The notes under the pieces: model-generated
Seen by the model: only the letters and a program-made list of their open reading frames with translations
What the model was told of the DNA's origin: nothing
Databases searched by the model: none
Translations under genes and position numbers: made by a program
Source of the DNA: Pelobates cultripes
Lineage: Eukaryota > Chordata > Amphibia > Anura > Pelobatidae
NCBI GenBank assembly: GCA_933207985.1
Contig: OW240913.1
Location: 100,488,496 to 100,552,495, forward strand
Reading direction: 5' to 3'
Length of the DNA stretch: 64,000 bases
In this document: positions 22,216 to 34,196 of the stretch, piece after piece
Numbering within the stretch: the stretch's first letter is position 1
Layout: every line of letters starts with the position of its first letter

Positions 22216-22545
22216 TGTCACCTGTGCTCTCTCCTTAATCCCTTTGTATATTTGAACAAATGGAGGTCATTTAGTTACTCCAATGGCCATTGGAGGGAAT
22301 GCCCGCCTGCCAACGTCAAGGCAGACCCTCCTACACTGACCTTTCACCTTGCTTCCTTGAGCTTCTGGCAAAGATATCTCTAATGAGACAGAGAGGGGTA
22401 TTTTTTATATACACCCCTAAATACATAATCGCTATGTATATTTAAACAAATAGAGGTTATTTAGTTACTCCAATGACCACTGGAGGGAATGCCTGTCTGC
22501 CATGTGTTCCCTATTAAGGGTTAATAAGTATATAGGGGTGTAATC
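22216..22545 (-). repeat. Rearranged copies of the 16.5-kb LTR-like repeat
   Basis: The reverse complement of about 22220-22420 matches about 16565-16780, with TCTCATTAGAGATATC, AGGAAGCAAGGTGAA and GGCCATTGGAG. A second part at 22430-22500 repeats the GGCATTCCCTCCA..AACCTC segment, and 22502-22545 carries the start of the repeat in the opposite orientation. The pieces are scrambled. Confidence 0.65.
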
Positions 22546-22699
22546 TAACAGGAGTATGATGATGAGCACCTTGCCCATGAGTAGTGCTACGACAGGTAAC
22601 TAACAGGAGAACTATTCACTGAAAATTTAGACATCTCTGCTTCACTGCACTACCTATAGTACACAAAAGGACTGAGAATAAAGATGAATATGAACAAAA

Positions 22700-23640
22700 T
22701 TAATAGTAGTGAAGCAGTAGTAATATCTACAAGTCGCGTATCAGGCATTACAAATTAAACAACATCGGCCATTATCAAATATATTCTCAGGGCGCAGGCC
22801 GGTGCTGGGATCAGCAGATTCCCACAGGATCTAGAGTGGGTGTGTGACTAGGAAAGTCTGGGTGAGTAACTGCAGGACTTCGCCAGTGTGGGACTCTCCT
22901 TCAGCCCCAGGCCTGTGTGAGGGCCAGCTTCCTCTGTAGTAAACACAGTATCCGGATGGTGAAAGCCGCCGTTAGGGGGTGAACCTCCACATATATGCTT
23001 GATGCGATGAGGCTGTGCCTTTGGGGTCTCGGCCTAGGTAGGCGGACATCAGGGTGAGTAGGCACTGGCAAGATAGGATCACCCCGAGGAGGCCCTTTCT
23101 GCTTGTCATGGTAGCGTGTTTGTGGATTCTTGCCCAGAAGCTCAAGAAGACTGCAACAAGCTATTGCAGGATGTGTTCTAGGGAACCGCGGTGAGGTCAT
23201 TAAGGTGGCCCCAGGCAGTACTCTATAGATGGAAGGGCAGCTGCCATTTTGTATGAGCAACGCAGTTGAAGTTCAGCTAGTTTGTGGCTTAGAACCCATG
23301 TAGATGCAGCGTAAATAGCTTAAGATAGTCCACTGTGGACCAGTATAAGCCTTATGTGTCCAGAGAGGGGATATGATAGTTGTGGTCTTATGTAAAGCCT
23401 CTAATTGTTCTACGTGGAATCCCCGACTCAGGTGGTGCTCGTTGGTGGGTGTAACTGCTAGTTGGCAGGGTTAAGCACCCCAAAATCAGCCCAAATGCCG
23501 GAGTTCTGGCACTAGACATCTGCTCTGCGTAGAAGCTAGGTTCCGCCCCTCTTCTGCTGTATTTATATGTAGCAGGTGAAAGCCTTGAGTTGTAAAGCAA
23601 AGTGAGGGCAGAGGTCAAATTGGTCTGTGGCCTTTTAGTT
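22700..23640. other. Unassigned, moderately GC-rich DNA
   Basis: No protein similarity recognised. Open frames on the minus strand of up to 119 codons have no family features. GAACCGCGGTGAGGTCATTAAGG and nearby text resemble dispersed frog repeats, possibly an L1 untranslated region. Weak. Confidence 0.3.
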
Positions 23641-24204
23641 TTACCTAGGAGCAGGCCATGAAATAATCTGCCAGTTTATTATTATTATTGTATTTTTGGG
23701 GGGGCAGTGGGGTGGGGTGTTATTATGTAATAGTTGTTAGGTAATCTCTACAGTAACACTGATAGCCTGACAAATAACACTTTCTATGAGGTTACATTTT
23801 TGTGTAATGAAATGTAGAATCACAAAACTTTTGTGTTGAAATTTAGGAAGTAACCAGTAGAACATTATTGAATATATTGCATTTTATTAGAAATTCAAGC
23901 AAAAACACTTCTATGCACTCTGGCTAATGTAAAAACATAAAGTATGTGTGGTTACCTCAAAGAAAATTGCTGAAATGTGTGTTTTAGAAGAACAAGCAAA
24001 AACAGTAAAAAAATATCCTCAGTTGTGGGATATAATCATAAGTGAAGAGGATAATAAGCCCTACAGGCCTACACCGTCACTAAGCATGAATAAACTAACC
24101 CTTCCAGCAGAGTGACAAGGTGAAGTAATTAAACAAATACACACATAATGATATAGGGTGGAGTTTGCTGTCTGGCTGCGCGTACAGGATTATTTATTTA
24201 AGGT

Positions 24205-24346
24205 GAGTATTGTAGGAAATTCCAAGTGATTTTCAAATTTAAGACAAAAAATAGCTGGAAACATAGCTGGTTTGGAGGATTTTTCCAGTTTATCTATTTT
24301 GCCCTTAAATTTGACATAAAATTTGAATTAATTTGGAATTCCCAAG
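24205..24346. mobile_element. Palindromic frog MITE, copy 2
   Basis: Left half TTCAAATTTAAGACAAAAAATAGCTGG pairs with the right half CTATTTTGCCCTTAAATTTG. The centre GGAAACATAGCTGGTTTGG matches the family. Confidence 0.7.
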
Positions 24347-24397
24347 AATATTTCCTACCCCAACACTCTCAAACAATACACACAAAACACTGAGAAT

Positions 24398-24545
24398 CCC
24401 ATCCACACACACACACACACACACACACAAAAAAAAAACTCAGACGCCTCCACATTCAAAATTCAGCCACCAGACACAACACTCAACCAGCACACACAAG
24501 CACAATAAGTCTCCCACAGACACACAACACGCTCACAATACTCAC
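24398..24545. repeat. (CA)n and CACA-rich tract
   Basis: (AC)n at about 24403-24429, a poly-A stretch, then CACA-rich DNA. A 103-codon frame here is low complexity. Confidence 0.8.
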
Positions 24546-25308
24546 AGAAGCAGAGCGAAGAGCGCCAGGACGGGGCCCCAGTCTAGCACCCTGCCTAGTG
24601 CACTGGGCAAACTTAATCCAGCTCTGTATGTGTTCATTCCATAATAATATCCTGTGTTATCATTAGGTGCTATGATACATATTATATATCTTTTTTTTTT
24701 TTTTAAGGACAGTTAGGGCTTTCTTTTAATATCACGTATATGTAATTAAGACAACATTTTTTAGGAAAATATATAAAAATAAATAATAATTTAAAAAAAC
24801 TGCTAAAAATAGGTTTCCTTATTGTCCTGATTGCTGAAATGTATTATATGTCTAGGTTTTTAATTAATGTTTGGAAATTATAGGATGAAAATAGCAAACA
24901 GCAAATTACTTTATTTTAAAACTCTTAGCCAAATTAGGCATGCTGGCACTTTAACTTCAATAGCAGACGCAGACTTTGAAAATCGTTACACAAAAGTATA
25001 TATCTGTGGAAAGTACCATCAGGGTATTTAGCGATCAGTATTTTGACAGTTTTCATTTAACCATGTTGTTACCAAGCCAGCCTTAACTGCTGACTATAGT
25101 TACATTGTATGCAATTTTCCTAAACGTGTCATTGCTGAGTACAGCTATACCCCACATATATATTTTGGCCTAGTTTGGGGGCATTTTATAATGTCACATT
25201 AAAGACATCATTTTGACATCTCTCTTTACTTGCTTTCCAGATATGCAATTTGGTGATGACACGATCTGTGCCATCATATTGACCTGCATCACACTTTCAT
25301 GTTATTTC

Positions 25309-25393
25309 TAACCCTACCTTAACCCTAACCATAATTGTAACTCTAGCCCTAACTTTAACTGTAATTTTAGCCTAACGCTAAACCTAACCCTAA
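25309..25393. repeat. Telomere-like degenerate CCCTAA tract
   Basis: About 14 units near TAACCCTAA (TAACCCTACCTTAACCCTAA, then GCCTAACGCTAAACCTAACC). Vertebrate telomeres are TTAGGG/CCCTAA. The units are too diverged for recent telomere addition. Confidence 0.75.
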
Positions 25394-26578
25394 GTATGCA
25401 ATTTAGTAGATTTATCCTCAAGCTGACTGATCACACTGGGAGCCAATTAAGGTATGACATGGCTTAAGGCAGGTTATTCCTTTGATTGTTTCCCAGGGTG
25501 AATGGTTAGCCTTAACTGCCTCATTATGAATAGTCCAGCCGTAGCCAATTGACAGCTGAATTCAACTTGCGCTGCGGCAACCAGGGGTCAGATGTCAATC
25601 ATGCTATAGGGATGCTGTGACAAACTATCACAGCAGTCCAATAGCTGTGGCAGCCTCTTGAGGGTGTTACTGGACAGCCTCAGGTGTGAGACTGTTCAGC
25701 AACAGTATCTGCTGTGATCCCTTAGAGCACAACTATAATGCAGGTCTGACTGAGCATGATAGGCCTGCCTGTTAGAACCTCCATATAGCTATTTCTGTGA
25801 AACATCCAATATCACCACAATCACAGTGATTGCATGAAAATTTGGCTAGTTTATCACAATGACGTGTTCCACGCACGATCAGTAGCCAATGCACATATTA
25901 CTCTTGATGTTGTGAAACACGTCATCAGCCACCAATGGGTTGAATGCACCCTGAACCCCTTATACTGTGACTCTTGTGAGCAACACTCCCATTTGTCTTT
26001 AGAAATAATCCTGCCAGACACATGGGAGTATGGTTAATGTGGTTTATATGATATAAAATAATATCCAGATTACAGCTTGTAAGCGCGAGCACAATGATTA
26101 ATAGACCAAATAACTTGCAACTGTTGAATCAAACAAATGGTATATATTTAGACTTTCTGCTATTTTTTATTTTTTGTAAAACTCGGAATCCCTCATTAAA
26201 TTACTAATAATGCTTACAGAGAATTCAGGTCTGTTTACTAAACAATGCATCGTAGTGAACTGTAAACTGAACTGCATAGTTTAGGCTGAAGTAACTGAGA
26301 TGTAACTGTAGATGAGTTGGCAATTTTTTCCAAATGAGAAATTTTTGTCTTAAAGGTTTGCAATTACGTTTTCACTACATTATATTACAGTGCTTGCCTA
26401 ATGAACCACAGAGTGCCATTAAACTGCACTATTAAATATTATCAATATTTAAATACGCTTCCAACAGTAATAATTACAATGTTGCTCATTTTTTACATTT
26501 ATTTTTACATTTCCCATACAGCTTTTTATATAACTTTTTGTTAATATCATTGTCATTCACATAACAGCAACACATTTT
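25394..26578. other. Unassigned DNA
   Basis: No element or gene recognised. Longest open frame about 67 codons. Confidence 0.5.
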
Positions 26579-26724
26579 AAAGAGGCACAGTGGTACCCAA
26601 TTACCTTGCCATCTCTTAAAATAATGTCTCTACCTACACCCTGGCCGAAATGATTAGGAATGATCCAAAAATTGAGGATATCAAAGTTAATGATGTCACT
26701 CATAAAATAGGATTTTTTGCAGAC
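26579..26724 (+). pseudogene. L1 reverse transcriptase fragment, up to the catalytic motif
   Basis: The frame reads RGT, then a damaged stretch where L1 enzymes have QGCPLSP, then MIRNDPKIEDIKVNDVTHK and GFFAD at the boundary. FAD is the start of the L1 catalytic FADD box, encoded by TTTTTTGCAGAC. The hAT element interrupts the gene at this point, and the rest continues from 30818. A stop codon lies in the damaged stretch, so the copy was probably already dead or died early. Confidence 0.8.
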
Positions 26725-27408
26725 CAGTGGTGTATCTTGGTTTTGTACTGCCCTAGGCGAGACTAAACTCGGGCACCCCCGTAAACAAAACTTGGCGCAC
26801 CCCTTCCTTAAAAACCACCCCTTCCACTGTAAACTCACATTTTCCATTCCGTATCTAAAAGTGAATAACGAGGGCCAATATTTTATTTATTTATTTTATT
26901 TTACCATTCTGTTGCATCTATTGTTTTTAGAGATAATCTTTACATATAATAATATAAAGTGTAAATTCAACCACTTTACAATGATCAGCCATCCAGGTCA
27001 ACTATACTATATTGATCACAGACACTCAAATTGTTTGAATTAGCATGTGGTCAGTTCACATGAGCTTCAACAGCACACCAAAGCTTTAACAGCTGTTACT
27101 GGGCATGCATACACAATTTGTGTCATTCATACAAGACAATGCCACTGTACATATCAACCTACCCAGTCCATTACACTACTTTAGCCATAGCACAGACTAA
27201 CACACACCATTTACTTACATCAATCAATCCATCATGAAACTGACATGATGAGGTTATTAATCACTTAGATAACTTTAATTAAATATATAAATATATTAAA
27301 CTGAAATGCAACTTGTTGAATACAACAAATAAAACTGAAAGCATTTCTAACGTAAATAAGTGCAAACTGTTGAATATTGGACAATTAGATCTAAATCATA
27401 CTTGTAAA

Positions 27409-30039
27409 CTAAAGTGGCTTTCGCTGAACTCTCTGTGTGGCAAGGCTGTTGATAAGCTCACCATAGTCCAAAGATTTTGTGAGCTCAGACTCTACTGCCA
27501 ACACTGCCAGGGAGTTCAATCTTTCCTCTCCCATTCTGGATCGCAAGTAGTTCTTCACGCACTTCAAAGTCGAGAAAGAACGCTCAGCTGAGCAGTTTAG
27601 TTGCTGCAGTGCACAAAAACATTCTGATAGCAATGTCCACATTTAAATAAATGTTTTGCAATCCTCTCTTTCTTATCATTCAGGACATCGCCAGAGGTAT
27701 ATTCTGCAGAAGAACTTATAAGTTATGAACAAAAGTGGATGCACTCATCAAAAAAAAAAAACACTCCTGTTCCAAGTCTTTGCTGTAAGAAGAACAAAGG
27801 TTATTTGCATGCTGTGATGTTGCTGATGGCTCAGTTTTTGATAGATCAGTAATGAATTTAAACTTTCTAAAGAAAGAGCCATGTGCCCCTTTTCTTCTCA
27901 TAAGTTCAGCAACCAAGTTGTCACAAATAACATAAACGGTATTAATGTGAACATTTTCTTAGGCTGCCACTGCCTGTGTGTTGCTGGAAGTTGCTGAACT
28001 TTACCTTGCATGTACACCTTTCCTCTTAGTGTCATAATCCTTCCCAGCTGATTTTTCCATTGCAGCAGCTTTGAAAGTCAGGAATATGTCTCTGGTTTCT
28101 CAAACAAACTGGATCAGTGACTCATACAGCTCCCCTACAATTCCAACATCAATGTCAATGCTTTGTTTTTTTTTTTGCTAACTGCACCAAATCTTTCCAG
28201 GATAGTACCCCACAAACCACTCCTAAGTGCAGTCTCCAAACATTATATTTTGTATTATATTATATATTGTATTTTATTCAGAAGATCTTCGGCTTCATTG
28301 CATGTTCCTGGTGCCTCTGATGTATTTTCCTTCATTTTTGTTAAGGCTTGGATTACTTGAGTCCAATTTCGATATAAACTTCGACAGGCATCTTCTCTGG
28401 CTGACCACTATGTGTGAGATAATCTCTTTACCACTAGAGTGTTGGGCACAGATGATGTGTTCTTGTAAAATCTCCCATCTGTGAGTGGAAGCAGTAAAAA
28501 AATAAATAAAGGTATTGTAGGAGACCAAAGAATGACCAAGCTTCAGGACAACTTTCAGCAGCATGCTTCCCTACTAGATTTAAAGAATGTGCAGAGCGTG
28601 AAATATACACAGCAAGTGGATTTCTTTCCAGAATTCTGGCTTGCAATCCTCTATAATGGCCAGACATATTGCTTGCATTGTCATATGATTGACCAAGACA
28701 GTTGGCAATATCAAGATCATATGACTTAAGAGTGGTGAGGTCCACTTTAGCCAGTTGTTCCGAATTATGTTCAGGATATGGAATAAAACGTAGAAAGAGC
28801 TCAACCGGTAAGCCTTGACATACCTTACGATGAAAGCCTGCTGATCCATGTGGAAGCTATCAGGTGTTGAATCAACACTTATAGAAAAATATTTACCAAC
28901 CATTGCCTCCTTATTGTACCACTATAGTGCTAGAAAAACAGACCAGAGTTGCGCGTGCATTCAAACTGCCCATAGGAAAGCATTACTCAATGCTTTCCTA
29001 TGGACGTTCTGCAGGCTCAATGCGATTTATAGTGGTCCTTTAACTATCTGCTTTGTAACAGAATCTGCCACAAGCTGAATAAACTGCTCACAGGTAGTGA
29101 ATGAGAGGTAAGATGTGACTCCTTTTCCTGCATTGCCGTAACGGGTAATGTGTTCAGCTATAAATGGGTCAAATTCTGACAGAAATTCGATCATCATGTA
29201 GTTTCCATTGCGTGTGGAACCAAAATGGTCATCTTTCCCTCTGAAAGCAATTCCTTGAGTGCCAAGTACCTTAACTGCAGCAACAACTCTTTTTAAAACA
29301 TTTCTCCAATATTGAATTTCAGCAGAACGCTGCTTGGTAAGACTTTCATCAATTTTCCCCAGTGTACACGCTCTTGGTTTTAAAGATAGCACGTAGGATT
29401 CGTGTTCAGCTGAACGCTTGTATTCATTTAATTGAGCTGTACAATTTTTCTAGTCATTGAAGCCACTTTCTGCCAACTGGGATTTGCCACCAAACAAACG
29501 GCATGGAGCACAAAACACTACTCCTTTGCTTTTGGAGTAAACCAAATAGCTCCTTTTTTGTTTCTCTCCATTAAAGTTTTCTTTTTCGAATAGGTGTTTA
29601 GTTAGCAACCTAGAATGGTCAGCGTACAGCCTTCTCAACTGTGTAAAGTCCAGATTCTCATTTTTAATTATTCCATGTTTAGCCACATGGTCTCTGGTGC
29701 AATCATTTAAAACCCATTCAGCAGGGCCAGAGCTCACTCCTATTTGTACAACAGGATCATCAAATTCTATTGAACTCGAAGGACCTGATTTAGAATCCTC
29801 AGTTTCTCTGGCAATACTACTGGTAGCTAGTGAAGTATCATAAGTGCATGTAGCATCTACATCAGTTAAATCTTCAACTACCTCCTCACCCTGCTCAGTA
29901 TTAGAAGAAGACACAGGTTTTGAAAAAAATAGATAAATTTTTCCTGTCTGTTCAAGCTCCCTGGCTTGTTTTTCACGCCTATTTTTTGCGTTTTTTCGGT
30001 AACCTGCTCCATTTAACCTTTTTTTTGCCCGTCACTCAT
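27409..30039 (-). pseudogene. hAT transposase (ZMYM1/TTF-zinc-finger type), decayed
   Basis: The likely start is an ATG at 30037-30039 (MSDGQKK), followed by a basic N-terminus broken at an A-run. The largest open piece (29450-29914) ends in a TTF-type zinc-finger-like segment, SYLVYSKSKGVVFCAPCRLF, near 29485-29560. Next come RSAEIQYWRN, YFSISVDSTPDSFHMDQ near 28890, GQSYDNASNMSG near 28660-28694 (DUF4371/RNase H-like catalytic region) and the C-terminal dimerisation motif NCSAERSFSTLK near 27560-27597. This is the order in hAT transposases related to vertebrate ZMYM1-like proteins. It would cut and paste elements with matching ends. Several frameshifts and a T2-type MITE at 28911 inactivate it. 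Confidence 0.9.
28911..29043. mobile_element. T2-type MITE inside the hAT transposase
   Basis: The right end reads ATAGTGGTCCTTTAA and the left end reads TTATTGTACCACTATAGTGC, a mutated form of TTAAAGGACCACTATAG. Inside, GGAAAGCATT..AATGCTTTCC pairs. The transposase text breaks off at KQIV on one side and resumes at MVGKYFSISVD on the other. Confidence 0.85.
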
Positions 30040-30067
30040 GGCTGCTAAGGATAGTACTAATGCTGTG

Positions 30068-30620
30068 AAAATCAACCGACATAGCATCATTAAAAATCAG
30101 CTGACAAAGCATCAGTGAAAATCAACCGACAAAGCGTCAGTAAAAATCTACCGACAAAGCGTCAGTAAAAATCAACAGGCATAGCGTCATTAAAAACCAA
30201 CCTACATAGCATCAGTAAAAATCAGCTGACAAAGCATCAGTAAAAATCAGCTGACAAAGCATCAGTAAAAACCAGCTGACAAAGCATCAGTAAGCATCAA
30301 CCGACAAAACATCAGTAAAAATCAACAGGCATAGCGTCATTAAAAACCAACCTACATAGCATCAGTAAAAATCAGCTGACAAAGCATCAGTAAAAACCAG
30401 CTGACAAAACATCAGTAAAAATCAACAGGCATAGCATCAGTGAAAATCAACAGACATAGCATCAGTGAAAATCAACAGGCATAGCGTCAGTGAAAATCAA
30501 CAGACATAGCTTCAGTGAAAATCAACAGGCATTGCGTCAGTGAAAATCAACAGACATGGCATCAGTGAAAATCAACAGGCATATCGTCAGTGAAAATCAA
30601 CAGGCATAGCATAGCATGAA
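30068..30620. repeat. 25-bp tandem array in the hAT element
   Basis: About 22 units of 25 bp, of the form AAAATCAACMGRCAWAGCRTCAGT (one unit shortened in this notation). Two sub-types alternate: CCGACAAAGC in the left part and CAGGCATAGC in the right. It lies between the transposase start and the right end, where hAT elements often carry subterminal transposase-binding repeats. Confidence 0.9.
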
Positions 30621-30817
30621 GCAGGGACAGAGCAGAGAGAAAGCGGCAAGTAAGTTGCGAGGGGGCGTCGGATTGATCAGTTTTTTTTTTTTTTTAATTA
30701 CATTTACAAAAGCTGAAATATGTATCTCTCACTAGGCTAACAAGGCATTTTTCCATCCCACTGGCAAGTTCCGCCCAAGGCAAATGCCTTGTTTGCCTCG
30801 TGATAGATACACCCCTG

Positions 30818-31921
30818 TTGCAGACGAGATCATATTATCTCTGGGTATTCAACAACCTCTCTTGACTCTCTGGTGCCCATCTTGAAATTATTTGGTGACA
30901 TTTCTTATTATAAACGTAACCGTTACAAAACTCAAGCTTTTCCATTTTTTATTCCATGGCCTGTTTTTTATTGTTTCAGGCTAACTTCAAATTTGAGTGG
31001 AGGGACTCCCACATTTCCTATTTGGGTATATATCTAACCAAAAATGTGGTGAAATACATACATGTAATTGGGCGAAAGTTTGGCGAGATTTACGGAAAGA
31101 AATGGAAAGATGGAGGAGTTTAAAAGTCTCATGGTTAGGAAGGATAAATTCATTAAAAATTAATATTCTCCAAAAGAACTTATGTTTCTTAAGGGCCATA
31201 ACCCTGTCAAACCCTTATATCATTTTTCAGTAAAGATAACTTGGCCATATTGACATTTATCTGGCAGGATACAGTTGTATGTGTTACAGAATTTGAAAAT
31301 GAATGGTGGATTAGGTATGCCTGATTTTGGACATTATTATCACAAATGCTGCACAAGCACTAAATGTAATATGGATAATAACTCACCACTGTGTCTTTTT
31401 ATTGAATGGGATAAGTTGCTTCCTTACTCGATCAAGGAAATATTGTGGCTGCCGCATAAGCTACGCCCAAGAATTAGGGAAATGCTCCCCACCACCAAAA
31501 CACATCTCTAATAAAACAGGTATCTCTAGATAATTGGCTACACATTACTTTAAATTTAAAAGGCAAAACTCAGTGCTCAGCCCATCTGGAGAACCATTAT
31601 AAAGTTCTACACAGGTGGTACATGACACCGTCCCATCTCTAGAAAATGTACTCAACTCCGTCAGATCTCTGTTGGCGTGGTTGCGGACACATAGGCACTT
31701 ACTCTCATATGTGGTGGCAATATCCACGTATTCAGATATTTTAGAAACGTGTACATGTTGTAGTTAAAGATATTGTTACCGCCGTTGAGAATTTATCACG
31801 AGAATTGTGTCTATTCAAGAAAATTCCTGAAGATTTAACTAAAGTTAATAGTATACTAGTAGGCCATGTTTTAATGGCTACAATGGTTGTACCTAGATAT
31901 TGGAAATTGACTACGATTCCA
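30818..31921 (+). pseudogene. L1 reverse transcriptase and C-terminal domain, after the insertion
   Basis: Continues the L1 frame: the duplicated TTGCAGAC again encodes AD, followed by EIILSL in place of the usual DILLFL. Then come the thumb-region signatures SWLGRINSLKINILQK near 31132 and NGGLGMPDF near 31305, and the C-terminal CWRGCGHIGTYSHMWW near 31670-31718, typical of vertebrate L1-clade ORF2. Frameshifts and stops separate these pieces. In a live element ORF2 nicks the target DNA and copies L1 RNA into it; this copy cannot. Confidence 0.85.
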
Positions 31922-32598
31922 GTTTTAAGTTTTATGCCTGGTTCTGGAACATAAAAGTTGAATCTTTGTTTACCATTACGATTCGGTTTACTCTCAGTCT
32001 GGTGCAGTACCTCACAGTGCCACTACCTTTCTGTGGTGCTATTGCAGGCTGCTGCACTCAGAGTGAGATCGCTCTCTGTTCCCAGCTGGCCTTACTTTGT
32101 AATTATCTTCTCTCTATTTAGCCGAGCATCACCCCTTCTTTTTTTTTTTTTGACAGTACATTAATGTTAATGTTGTTGGTCTGGTTGTTTTGTCCTGGGT
32201 TCCTGTGGTTGCTGCTGCCTGTCCTGGGTTCTTGTGGTAGCTGCCTGCCTGTCTTGTATTCCTGAGCTGGCTCACTGTATCAAGAGGCCCTGATTCCCTT
32301 TATCCAGTGCAAACTGTTGTGTTTTTCAATATTTCGATACACCTTGTTCGTACCAGTACATTGTTATTATAATGATGCTACTGCCAATCCCATAAGGGGT
32401 GGATGTTTTCCCCTATTATTATTATTATTATTAATATTATTTATTTTATTGATATTTATTTTTACATTTTGTTATTTTAATTTTTTTCTTAATGAGTGAT
32501 CCTTCATTTATGTTATCTTGATAAATGTTGATTAATATTGTTTCCTTTGTTAGAATTGCAAAACTACTTAATAAAAAACATTTGATAAAAAAAATTAA
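31922..32598 (+). other. L1 3' untranslated region with microsatellites
   Basis: Non-coding, with poly-T near 32140, (TAT)n near 32410-32435 and the A-rich terminus. No other feature. Confidence 0.55.
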
Positions 32599-33295
32599 AC
32601 TGCCCATCAGAAGTCTACTTTCTTCTAATGCTTTAGCCCACAAAAAGCCCAAATAAAATCCATAATCCCCAATGCTACTAATTAACATTAAAAAAAGTTT
32701 TGCAATATGGCCAAGAACTCTCTGATTGTTTGGTTAGTAAATCAATCTGTCACAGCACTCCGACAGCCAAGTCTCACTTCACTCTAGACATGATGGCCAG
32801 AGCCCTCAGACTGGTGGGTTGAAATATTAGCATCCCCACCCACCTGCCCCATTCAGCCAAATTTGGGTGTTTAGGAAATAACACTGAAAATATAGAATTC
32901 GTAAGATTCACAAAGCACTGGTTTTACAAAAATTCGAGAAACTTATTCTTCCAATAGGATGCACATTCACAATTTATCATTCACTTGCTTTTCCATTGAA
33001 TTGACCTTTTCAAGTACTGTGCTAGAAGACAGCAGGCAAATAGTTAAAAACTCTCGCCTTTGTGAGGTTTTATTATATAGCAGATGGCCAGCGCTTGCTA
33101 GCCAGCATCCGCATTAAAAAAGTAAGCAAAAATTCGCTATGAGGGTTTAAACCTCTCTATGCCCCCACCTGCCATACAAAAGGTGGGTAGCATATCTCCT
33201 AAATGTTTAAATCTAGAGATTGGGTAACCATTGCTGCACAGTCGCTAGAAAGGCTCTATTATTGGATGGGACTTGTAAAGTAATAGAGGGGGACA
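32599..33295. other. Unassigned DNA
   Basis: No gene or named element. AAACCTCTCTATGCCCCCACC and nearby text resemble a short dispersed frog repeat. Confidence 0.4.
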
Positions 33296-34196
33296 TACAC
33301 TGATCATCCACAACATTAAAATCGTTGACAGGTGAAGTGAATAACTTATTATATTGTTATAATGGCACCTGTCAAAGGGTGGAATATATTAGGTTGCAAG
33401 TGAGCAGTCAGTTCTTGAATTTCATGTGTTGGAAGCAGGAAAAATGGGCAAGCGAAAACAGTGACTTTGACCAGGGCCAAATAGTGATGGATTGATGACT
33501 GTGTCGCAGCATCTCCAAAACAGCAAGTTATGGAGATTTACTGGTATGCAGTGGTTACTACCTCTAACTACCAAAATTGGAACAAGGAATGACAACTGGT
33601 GAACCAACATCATAGTCATTGGAGCTCAAGGCTGATGAAGATTGAAGTCTAACCCATCAGGTCCAAGCACACAAAAGAGCTACTATAGCTCAAATCAATG
33701 AAACATGTAATACTGGCCTTGATAGAAATGTATCAGAACACACAGTGAACCTCAGATTGTTGCGTATGGGTCTGCGCAGTCATAGACCTGTTAGAGTGCT
33801 CATGATGACCCCTGTCCACCGCCAAAAGCACCTTCAAGGTAGATGTGAGTGTCTGAATTAGATCATAGAGCAATGGAAGAAGGTTGCCTGGTCTGATGAA
33901 TTATGGGGGAGGTTTTTTTGCAGTTTTTTTAGAACAGGTGGATGGTTGAGTGCGTGTGAGTTATTTACCTGTGGAAGGAAGTAGGGAAGAGGGTAGACAG
34001 AGGCAGTGCTAATATCTGGTCAACTTTTTTGCTGGGAAACCTTGGAACCTGCTATTTATGTGGATGTAGACCATGTACACCTCTTCATGGCAATGGTGTT
34101 CCCCGATGGCAGTAGACTCTTTCAGCAGGATAATGCACCCTGCCGCACAGCAAAAAAGTTCAGGAATTGTTTAAATAACAAGGTGTTGGCTTGGCC

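Larger units (their letters stand above)
26725..30817 (-). mobile_element. 4.1-kb hAT transposon with decayed transposase
   Basis: Flanked by a perfect 8-bp duplication TTGCAGAC (26717-26724 and 30818-30825). The left end is CAGTGGTGTATCTTGG; the right end, read inward on the other strand, is CAGGGGTGTATCTATC. It encodes one transposase on the minus strand, carries a 25-bp tandem array between the gene start and the right end, and is itself interrupted by a T2-type MITE. The ends match the 1.2-kb element at 15029-16249. Confidence 0.95.
26579..32598 (+). mobile_element. L1-type LINE, 5'-truncated, split by a hAT element
   Basis: Two parts, 26579-26724 and 30818-32598, form one L1-type ORF2 and 3' end once the inserted hAT is removed. 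The 3' end is A-rich (AATAAAAAACATTTGATAAAA, about 32568-32598). The 5' end is truncated within the reverse transcriptase. No L1 target duplication was recognised. Confidence 0.85.

Noticed and set aside
30068..30620. CRISPR-like array
   Set aside because: Units are contiguous 25-mers with no unique spacers, in a eukaryotic transposon with no cas genes.
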